Origin: Clostridiales bacterium
Lineage (GTDB): Bacteria > Bacillota > Clostridia > Lachnospirales > WQUN01
Length of the DNA: 11,037 bases
Reading direction: 5' to 3'
Assembly: GCA_031271275.1 (NCBI GenBank)
Contig: JAISWA010000235.1
Location: 1-11,037 of the forward strand
In this document: positions 5,066 through 11,037 of the stretch, piece by piece
How positions within the stretch are numbered: position 1 is the stretch's first letter
Layout: the number at the start of each line of letters is the position of its first letter
Made by a program: the position numbers and the translations under genes
Notes under the pieces: generated by a model
What the model was told of the DNA's origin: nothing
The model's database searches: none
Seen by the model: only the letters and a program-made list of their open reading frames with translations

Positions 5066-8000
5066 TAACCGACCCTCCTGTTTATGATTCCTATGATTTC
5101 CTCCGTCAGCGACAGCACTTCCTCCATCGCCACATCCGCCGCGTAAGCCCTTAAATCGTCCATCCTCGCCTGACATTCCGCGGGCATACGCAGTTTATCC
5201 AATTGCTTGAGCGCGTCGTCGGCGATGTCGAGGTTGAAACCGTTCACCGCCGATTGCAGCAGCCGCAGCAAAGACACCAGTTCCTCCGCCGTTGCCGGCT
5301 GCTTTTCCTTTTCCGCCGCTTCGCCATAGGGCTTGAGCAGGGGCTTGTAGCTTCTGTAATGTTCCAGTACCGCGCCCGTTTCACGGGCAAGCGCGTCCGC
5401 GTCCTCCGCCTTGCCGTACCGTTCAAGCAGGGCAAATTCCGTTGAAAGCGCTTCCGCCCCGAGCATCCGCGCCGTGTTCTTAAGGGCGTGCGCCTCGATG
5501 GTCACGTCCCGAAGCATTCCGTCGGCAAGGCACTTTTCTATTTTTTGCGCTTTTATATCTATCAGTTTATAAAAATCCCCCAGTAAGGTGATAAAAAGTT
5601 CCCGGCTGCCCGAATAGCGGACGCCTTCCGCCGCGTTAATGCCTTCGATTACGGGCAGATCGTCCGTCGGCGCTTCCGAAGCCGCCGCTTCCGGAACCGC
5701 CGCTTCCGGAACCCCCGCTTCCGGAGCCTTTATCAATTCCTTGGGCAGCCAGTGTTTTATCTTCTCCCCGATTTCCTGCCGGTCGATGGGCTTTGTGACA
5801 AAATCGTTCATCCCGGCTTCTATGAAGATATCCTTTGTGTCGGACACGTCGCCCGCGCTTAGGGCGATGACCGGAACATGCTGATAATATTCGCCTTCCG
5901 TCCGCCGCAGTTTGATAGTCGCCTCAACGCCGTCCATGACGGGCATGAAATAATCCATAAAAATAAGGTGGTAAGGGGTTTTATGAATCATCCTTAACGC
6001 CCTCTGCCCGTTTTCGGCGGTATCGATACGCATTTGCAGCGGTTTTAACAGCCCCAGCGCCACCTTGAGGTTGGTCTCGTTATCGTCCACTATCAGGATA
6101 TTCGCATCCGGCGCGGTAAAGTCAAACCCGCTTTTGCCGCAAGGCACGAACGCGGCGTCATTCACCGCGGCGTCTATTTTTTCAATGGCTTTATCCAAAT
6201 CGTCGAGCAGCGTTTCCGTCATCGCTTTAAACGCCGCGTGCTTTAGTTTTAAAGCGTCGCGGTCTTCGGTTTTAGAAAGCGCTTCCAACTCCTCGGCGGC
6301 TTTGCCGGCTTCTTCCGCGAAAACGGAAAAGCTCGTGCCCTTTATACCGTGAACGCCGATGGTGTAGTCTTTATATTTTTCCGAAGACAGGTATTCGTCC
6401 AGGTCTTTTAACAGCGACCGGGTACTGGAAGCGTAGGAATGCAGTATGATGTTTAATATTTCATCCTCGCCGCTGAAACGCTCAAGCGCCCCGGCGATAT
6501 CCATGCCTCTGACCGATATGCCCTTCCACAGGGAATCTTTTGCGTCCGCCTGCCCGGAGTCCCGGTAGGCGTTCGCGTATTTTTCCTCTAAGTTTTTATC
6601 CCTGACCCACCGGTTGATGACCGAGTCCAGTTTATTGATGTCGATGGGCTTTGAAATGAAAGCCTGAAAGCCCTTCCTAAAGAACATTTCCTCGCTTCCC
6701 GCCACGGCGTTGGCGGTCAGCGCGATAATGGGCACGCTTCGGGCGTAGTCCGTACCGATTTCTTCCCTTATAATGCGCGTGGCTTCCACCCCGTCTGTTT
6801 CCGGCATCATATGGTCCATAAATATGGCGTTGTATTTTACTTTTTCGTCCCGCACGGCGTTTACCGCGTCCAAGCCGCCGGTCACGCAGTCTATACGCAT
6901 TCCGTAGGGCCTCATCAAGCCCTTCGCCACGTCGAGGTTGGTAATATTGTCGTCCACCAGCAGCACCCGCGCGTAGGGGAGCTGTATCTGGCGCTTGTTG
7001 CCGCCGCGGTTCAATTTACCGGGGGAATATTGGAGCCCGCCGATATTTTTCGCCACTTCCGGCCCGATTACCTTTTCGTTGACAAAGCGCTGCCGCAGCC
7101 TTGCCGTAAATACGCTGCCTTCCCCGTACACGCTCTCTACGCTGACCGTGCCGTCCATCATTTCCGTAAGGCTTTTGGTGATGGAAAGCCCAAGCCCGGT
7201 TCCGCCGGCCTTATGCTTTTGAGACGTGCCGAACTGCACAAAATCGGCGAACAAATGCTCAAGCTGCTCGGGCTTTATACCGATGCCCGTGTCTTTCACC
7301 CTTATGGAAAGCCATACGAAATCCCCGTCGCGCTCGTGGCTGAACGAAAGCTCCACGCACCCTTCCTCGGTGTACTTAATCGCGTTGGAAAGCAGGTTGC
7401 TGATGATTTGCCTGATGCGCAGGTCGTCGCCCAACAGGCTCGCGGGCATGTCGCCGCCGATGTTCAGCACAAAGCGGATGGGCCTGCTGCCTATGCGCAG
7501 CACGTTTTGAATGACCGCGTCGTTAATCATGCTCGGCACGTCATAGACGTTCGGGGTTATTTCAAATTTGCCGGACTGTATTTTCGATACGTCGAGGATG
7601 TCGTTGACGATGCTCAGCAGGGTGGAACCGGAATTATGTATTTTTTCCAGATTGGAAACGGAATCTTCGCTCAGGCTCACGTCGTCGAGGGCAATTTCCG
7701 AAAGGCCGATGATGGCGTTAAGGGGCGTGCGCATTTCGTGGCTCATGCTCGCCAGGAAGTCGCCCTTGGCGCTGTTGGCGGTTTCCGCCGCCGCAAGGGC
7801 GGTTTCCAGTTCGGCGGAGGCGTCGTGTATGCTTTTGACATATTCGTTCCTAAGCAGCGCGTTGGCGATGAGGATGCTGCCCGAGCGCACGACGGACTCG
7901 TCGTTTTCGGTAAACAGTTGCTCGCTGTGGCAGTTGTCAAACCCGACGAAGCCCCAGAACTCGTTGTGGATGAACACCGGAATCAGCATAATGGCGAGTA

Positions 8001-9987
8001 TGCCCTGCACCTCATACTGCGCCCGGTCGGAAGCGGGCATATCCCGGATAAGCGTGTGGAAATACTCGCCCCGCTGCAGGATTTTTCTGGTTTCGGGGGC
8101 GTTTTCGTCGTAATACAGGTTTACGGTCAACGCGGTGTTCTGGAACGGCTTCGCGTTCTCCGACCATTCATAAATCTGCGTGCAGTATAGCTTTTCGTTT
8201 TCCGTATGGTTTTTAAAGATGTACATGCGGTCGGCGTCTATGGCGCGCGCCATCATGCCCATGCATTTATACAGCGTGTCGTTGAACACTTCCGGCCCGG
8301 AACGGAGCATGATATCGGCTATCTGGTTGATGGTTTGCGTTATTTTGTCCCGCTGCGCTATTTCGGACATCATTTTTATATGCTCCCGCAGGTCGCGGGA
8401 ATACGCCGCCACCACGAACCCGTCGCCGTAGGGGACGCGCACAAGCGAAACATCCGTAGGCAGCGGCGTTCCGTCAAGCATTTGGTAGGTGAACTCGAAC
8501 TGGCACGCGCCGAGCTTAAACGCTTCCCGCACCATCGCCTTGATTTTGGCGCGGGACTGCCTGCCGTCCGGCTGATATTCCGGGGTCAGCTCAAAATAAC
8601 GGTCGATGTATTCCTGTTTGTCTTTCAGGTTAAAGAGCTTTACCGCCGCGTCGTTGCAGTCGATTAGGTTAATGTTTTTGTCCCACAAACGGCAGGCGAG
8701 GGGGTTCGTGTCGAGCATGAGCTGTGCGCGCCGGTGTTCCTCCCGCAGCGCCGCCTTTTGCTCCCGTATGGTTACGTTTAGTTTTTCCAACGCCCGGTTC
8801 ATTTCGTCCTTGTCGGACCGGGGGAGGATGGACGCGCCCAACGCGCCGGAGGCGATATTTTCCGTGACCTCAATAGGCGACTGGGGAAGGATGCTCGTTT
8901 CTAAATCCCCCGAAGCGATATGCTTGACGATTTCAATTTGCTGCCTCGTGTTGCTGACCATGCTGTTAAACGCGTCGGCGAGGGTTTTCATTTCATCGTC
9001 GGTCTTTACGCTGATATCCAAATCGGTGTCGCCCATGGCAAGCGCCGAAGCGGCGCGGGTCATGTCCTGTATGGGGTCTACGATACGCCCGACAATCAGC
9101 AAAATAACCAATACGGAGACTTCAAGCATAACGACGGTGATCACCGCGCCGCCCAACACGAAGGATTGCGTGACTTTATACGCCTCCTCCACGTACTGCC
9201 CGATAAAGAGCATACCGATTACGGTTCCGTCGGCGCCTTCGACGGGCGTGTAGCGGCAGATTGCCGCGCGGCCCAAAACATTGACCCTGCCCGCGTAAGG
9301 CGTGCCCGCCAGGACCGTTTTGGCTATTTCCGCGTCTATGCGGGTACCCGTCGCCCTGGCGCCGTCGTCCCGCAATACCGTTGTGGAAACGCGCTCGCTG
9401 CCCAGTATCAAGGTAGCTTCGCAGTTGACGAGTTCCTTTATGGAATCGGCAAAGGAATCCGTATCCATCCGGATTCCCACGGATATTACGCCAATCAGCG
9501 CGCCCCGGTCGTCATAAACCGGCGTGCCTGCCCGTATGGACAGCCGTATGGCGGAACCCTCCGCGACCGCGCTGTACGCCTTGCCGGAAAGGGCGGAGCG
9601 TATATCGGGCGGAAGGGGTAAACCGGCGGTTTCCTCCGACGCGTGGGTGCTTGCGATAACCGCGCCTTCCGCGTCCGTAACCGTGCAAAATTCCGGGCTG
9701 TATTCATTAAACAGGGGGGATAAGACTTTCAACAGACTTTCGCGGTCTTTGCTGACGAGGGCCTCGCGGATAAAGGGCTCCCTTGAGAGGCTTAACGAAG
9801 CGCTTAACGCTTCTTCCTTACCGGATTCGATGTTTTTAAGGGCGGCGGCAGAGGCGGACTCGACTTTTTCGACGGTGGAATTGTGTATGTAGGCGTGAAA
9901 CAGATAAATATTGATGAGGAGGGTCGCTGCGGCGGCAAGGATAAAAATTGCCGTGGTGGGGATGATTAATTTTGCTTTTATGCTCAT
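5065..9987 (-). CDS. Membrane hybrid histidine kinase, Cache–HAMP–PAS–GAF–HK–REC–HPt–REC–HPt
   Basis: This is a 1640-residue sensor kinase. Domains in order: TM1 (7–29); an extracytoplasmic Cache-type sensor (about 33–270, with GTPVYDDRGALIGVISVGI and GTVIGMLFIGQ strands); TM2 (276–299); HAMP (300–350); PAS (421–535); GAF (550–712); HisKA with His750 in SHEMRTP; HATPase (about 845–966) with Asn868, DTGIGI (899–904) and GGTGLGLSI (928–936). REC1 (1005–1128) has Asp1012/1013, phospho-Asp1058, Thr1091 and Lys1113. HPt1 (about 1155–1275) has His1213 in VHGIKGTS. REC2 (1295–1416) has Asp1301/1302, phospho-Asp1345, Ser1377 and Lys1399. A PEA-rich linker (1420–1440) leads to HPt2 (1445–1550) with His1500 in EAHALKNT, and a helical C-terminal tail. 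All catalytic and phospho-accepting residues I looked for are present. The start ATG has GGGAG nine bases upstream. It lies 69 bases after the HD-GYP gene and overlaps the two-receiver gene by one base. The ligand is unknown. Confidence 0.93.
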   Translation of the reverse strand: MSIKAKLIIPTTAIFILAAAATLLINIYLFHAYIHNSTVEKVESASAAALKNIESGKEEALSASLSLSREPFIREALVSKDRESLLKVLSPLFNEYSPEFCTVTDAEGAVIASTHASEETAGLPLPPDIRSALSGKAYSAVAEGSAIRLSIRAGTPVYDDRGALIGVISVGIRMDTDSFADSIKELVNCEATLILGSERVSTTVLRDDGARATGTRIDAEIAKTVLAGTPYAGRVNVLGRAAICRYTPVEGADGTVIGMLFIGQYVEEAYKVTQSFVLGGAVITVVMLEVSVLVILLIVGRIVDPIQDMTRAASALAMGDTDLDISVKTDDEMKTLADAFNSMVSNTRQQIEIVKHIASGDLETSILPQSPIEVTENIASGALGASILPRSDKDEMNRALEKLNVTIREQKAALREEHRRAQLMLDTNPLACRLWDKNINLIDCNDAAVKLFNLKDKQEYIDRYFELTPEYQPDGRQSRAKIKAMVREAFKLGACQFEFTYQMLDGTPLPTDVSLVRVPYGDGFVVAAYSRDLREHIKMMSEIAQRDKITQTINQIADIMLRSGPEVFNDTLYKCMGMMARAIDADRMYIFKNHTENEKLYCTQIYEWSENAKPFQNTALTVNLYYDENAPETRKILQRGEYFHTLIRDMPASDRAQYEVQGILAIMLIPVFIHNEFWGFVGFDNCHSEQLFTENDESVVRSGSILIANALLRNEYVKSIHDASAELETALAAAETANSAKGDFLASMSHEMRTPLNAIIGLSEIALDDVSLSEDSVSNLEKIHNSGSTLLSIVNDILDVSKIQSGKFEITPNVYDVPSMINDAVIQNVLRIGSRPIRFVLNIGGDMPASLLGDDLRIRQIISNLLSNAIKYTEEGCVELSFSHERDGDFVWLSIRVKDTGIGIKPEQLEHLFADFVQFGTSQKHKAGGTGLGLSITKSLTEMMDGTVSVESVYGEGSVFTARLRQRFVNEKVIGPEVAKNIGGLQYSPGKLNRGGNKRQIQLPYARVLLVDDNITNLDVAKGLMRPYGMRIDCVTGGLDAVNAVRDEKVKYNAIFMDHMMPETDGVEATRIIREEIGTDYARSVPIIALTANAVAGSEEMFFRKGFQAFISKPIDINKLDSVINRWVRDKNLEEKYANAYRDSGQADAKDSLWKGISVRGMDIAGALERFSGEDEILNIILHSYASSTRSLLKDLDEYLSSEKYKDYTIGVHGIKGTSFSVFAEEAGKAAEELEALSKTEDRDALKLKHAAFKAMTETLLDDLDKAIEKIDAAVNDAAFVPCGKSGFDFTAPDANILIVDDNETNLKVALGLLKPLQMRIDTAENGQRALRMIHKTPYHLIFMDYFMPVMDGVEATIKLRRTEGEYYQHVPVIALSAGDVSDTKDIFIEAGMNDFVTKPIDRQEIGEKIKHWLPKELIKAPEAGVPEAAVPEAAASEAPTDDLPVIEGINAAEGVRYSGSRELFITLLGDFYKLIDIKAQKIEKCLADGMLRDVTIEAHALKNTARMLGAEALSTEFALLERYGKAEDADALARETGAVLEHYRSYKPLLKPYGEAAEKEKQPATAEELVSLLRLLQSAVNGFNLDIADDALKQLDKLRMPAECQARMDDLRAYAADVAMEEVLSLTEEIIGIINRRVG
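5671..5728 (-). repeat. 15-bp tandem repeat encoding a Pro-Glu-Ala linker
   Basis: Nearly four copies of a 15-base unit (plus-strand CGCTTCCGGAACCGC and variants) start at 5671, 5686, 5701 and 5716. They encode the five-residue repeat PEAxV/A in the linker between REC2 and HPt2 of the hybrid kinase. Because the unit is a multiple of three, copy number can change without frameshift, so linker length may vary between strains. Confidence 0.8.
8815..8928 (-). repeat. Degenerate internal duplication after the HAMP domain of the kinase
   Basis: Two copies of a 22-residue unit lie at about residues 354–375 and 376–397 of the hybrid kinase: VKHIASGDLETSILPQS and TENIASGALGASILPRS. The match (IASGxLxxSILPxS) is also visible in the DNA. 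The unit sits between HAMP and PAS, where a 22-residue coiled-coil insertion would preserve register to about three heptads. It probably arose by tandem duplication. Confidence 0.6.
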
Positions 9988-10056
9988 TCGTTACGGCTCC
10001 CTGCGATACGTGTCTTTACTCAAAACCATATTACGGCTAAACGCGTAATTTGTTTG

Positions 10057-10824
10057 CTACTCATAAGCCCTTCTTAAAACATCCTGCACCTGCTTAAACG
10101 CCTCCAGCGCTTTCGGGTCGAAGTGCCCGGGCAGGGTGCGGCCGTCGCCTTCCATGATAATGCTGTACGCTTCCGCGTGGGTAAACGCCGGTTTATACGG
10201 GCGTTGGCTGCGAAGGGCGTCATAGATGTCCGCCAGGGCGACCACCCGCGCCGCGACGGGAATCCGCTCCCCGGAAAGTTTGCGGGGGTAGCCCGTCCCG
10301 TCATACTTTTCGTGGTGGCATTCGGCTATGTCGATGGCGATTTGCAAACCCGTGTCCGTATGGTCAAGCAGGGTTTCCGTCGTGCGCAGCAATTCCGCCC
10401 CGTGGGTGGTGTGGCCCTTCATGATTTCAAATTCCCCGTCCGTCAGCTTGCCTTGCTTGTTCAATACGGAATCGGGGATGGAAACCTTGCCGATATCGTG
10501 CAGGGGCGAATATAAATGGATGAGCCGCGCCAGTTCCCTGCTCACCGTTTCGGGGTAAAGCTCCGCCATTTTTTCCGCGATGACGCCGGAGAAAGATTTC
10601 ATGCGCGTTATATGCGCTCCGGTGATTTCGTCGTGCCATTCGCAGGTAAGGGACATGCCCATAATCATAGCTTCGTGGGATTTCTCAAGCTGCCGGGTGC
10701 GTTCCGCGACCATGTCCTCCAAGCTGTCGCGGTACGCTTTAAGCTCGATGTGGTTGCGCACCTTCGCGCGGACGGACATGGGGTTGTAGGGTTTTGTAAT
10801 ATAGTCCACCGCGCCGATGGTCAA
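10057..10824 (-). CDS. HD-GYP domain protein (cyclic-di-GMP phosphodiesterase), C-terminal part of an interrupted response regulator
   Basis: This reading frame encodes the tail of a receiver domain (TIGAVDYITKPYNP, with the conserved Lys), a coiled-coil linker (about residues 28–55), and a complete HD-GYP domain. Visible landmarks are HLYSPLHDIGKVSIPD with the HD pair at 109–110, GHTTHG (137–142), HHEKYDGTGYP (170–180, the GYP signature), and ALADIYDAL. HD-GYP enzymes hydrolyse cyclic-di-GMP; all metal-binding positions I can recognise are kept. The frame is the same as that of the receiver fragment at 10834–11037, from which a TAG and three sense codons separate it. The TTG at 10822–10824 has an AGGA seven bases upstream, so independent translation is possible, but it would begin inside the receiver fold. 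The gene is most likely an RpfG-like response regulator broken by one nonsense codon. It is followed after 69 bases by the hybrid kinase. Confidence 0.85.
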   Translation of the reverse strand: MTIGAVDYITKPYNPMSVRAKVRNHIELKAYRDSLEDMVAERTRQLEKSHEAMIMGMSLTCEWHDEITGAHITRMKSFSGVIAEKMAELYPETVSRELARLIHLYSPLHDIGKVSIPDSVLNKQGKLTDGEFEIMKGHTTHGAELLRTTETLLDHTDTGLQIAIDIAECHHEKYDGTGYPRKLSGERIPVAARVVALADIYDALRSQRPYKPAFTHAEAYSIIMEGDGRTLPGHFDPKALEAFKQVQDVLRRAYE

Positions 10825-10833
10825 GCCTTTTTC

Positions 10834-10836
10834 CTA
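10834..10836 (-). other. In-frame TAG interrupting a REC–HD-GYP gene
   Basis: The codons read …GAT GCC TAT TCC TAG GAA AAA GGC TTG ACC ATC GGC…, and the receiver fold continues without frameshift on both sides. In related receivers this position (loop before the GAVDYITKP strand) is commonly charged, often Glu, so GAG to TAG is a plausible single change. TAG also ends this same gene (10057–10059), the two-receiver gene and yaaL, so it is an ordinary stop here. Confidence 0.85.
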
Positions 10837-11037
10837 GGAATAGGCATCGCTTTCGCCGGTGACGAACAGCACCGGCAGGCTGCTGAATTTCTCCGTCCGG
10901 CGGATCTCCCGCAGCACCTCAAAACCGTCCATGCCCGGCATGTTCAAATCGAGCAGCACCAAATCCGGGGCGCTGGCGTTAATTAAACGCAGGGCTTCTT
11001 CGCCGCCGCCCGCCACAAGCACCCGGTACTCGCCGTG
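10834..11037 (-). CDS. Receiver domain fragment of the REC–HD-GYP response regulator (N-terminus beyond window)
   Basis: The frame is open from the right edge and encodes most of a receiver domain: HGEYRVLVAGGGEEALRLI, then PDLVLLDLNMPGMDGFEVL with the phospho-Asp (LLDLNMPG), then PVLFVTGESDAYS and a TAG stop at 10834–10836. The N-terminal acidic pair would lie outside the window. The domain is cut off in helix 4, before the conserved beta5 Lys, which is instead found in the same frame downstream (DYITKP at 10057–10824). On its own this fragment could not fold as a complete receiver. It is therefore best read as the first half of one REC–HD-GYP gene that carries a premature stop. A GTG at 11022 could be taken as a start but lies inside the receiver core and is not credible. 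Confidence 0.85.
   Translation of the reverse strand, partial: HGEYRVLVAGGGEEALRLINASAPDLVLLDLNMPGMDGFEVLREIRRTEKFSSLPVLFVTGESDAYS

Noticed and set aside
5066..5176. Longer two-receiver protein starting at 5176
   Set aside because: It would overlap 110 bases of kinase coding sequence, and the ATG at 5065 has a good ribosome site and the canonical receiver-like start MTNVLIV.
6811..8190. 459-residue open frame on the plus strand inside the kinase gene
   Set aside because: It is exactly antisense to conserved GAF, HisKA and HATPase coding sequence and has no recognisable domain or ribosome site; long antisense frames are expected opposite GC-rich genes.
10834..10836. TAG as pyrrolysine or other recoded codon
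   Set aside because: TAG is the normal terminator of at least three genes in this window, including the end of this same gene, and a receiver loop is not a known site for such residues; nonsense mutation or sequence error is simpler.

Overview
The window suggests a spore-forming-type member of the Firmicutes (class Clostridia, probably a GC-rich oscillospiral or related lineage). The reasons are a DUF2508 (YaaL)–BofA gene pair, an LplB/LplC-type sugar ABC permease pair, a DUF2974 (Mbeg1-like) hydrolase, and very large multi-receiver hybrid kinases of a kind common in gut and anaerobic Clostridia. This placement is inference from gene content; no rRNA or tRNA is present.

Layout. (1) Positions 1–1660, minus strand: a sugar-type ABC transporter operon. 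A sigma-70-like promoter (about 1627–1656) leads into a first permease (549–1487), then a 305-base gap holding two nested palindromic elements, then the first 81 residues of a second permease that runs off the left edge. (2) Positions 1734–2258, minus strand: yaaL (DUF2508) followed by bofA, without the recR that usually precedes them. (3) Positions 2399–3817, plus strand: a DUF2974 alpha/beta-hydrolase, divergent from yaaL and converging on the next block with a 3-base gap. (4) Positions 3821–11037, minus strand: a signalling cluster. In transcription order it holds a receiver–HD-GYP response regulator interrupted by an in-frame TAG, a 1640-residue membrane hybrid kinase (Cache–HAMP–PAS–GAF–HisKA–HATPase–REC–HPt–REC–HPt), a pseudoreceiver–receiver protein translationally coupled to the kinase (TAATG overlap), and a free-standing HPt protein.

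How it may work together (inference): the kinase senses an extracytoplasmic ligand through its Cache domain and cytoplasmic cues through PAS and GAF. Phosphate can then move through several Asp and His stations inside the same protein and on to the two-receiver protein, the lone HPt and the HD-GYP regulator. No DNA-binding domain is visible in this cluster; the only recognisable output is cyclic-di-GMP hydrolysis by HD-GYP. That gene is split by a nonsense codon here, so the output arm may be broken, translated as two pieces, or affected by a sequence error. I see no phage, IS transposase, CRISPR array or defence system. The unusual items are the phosphorelay architecture, the interrupted HD-GYP gene, and the palindromic elements inside the transporter operon.
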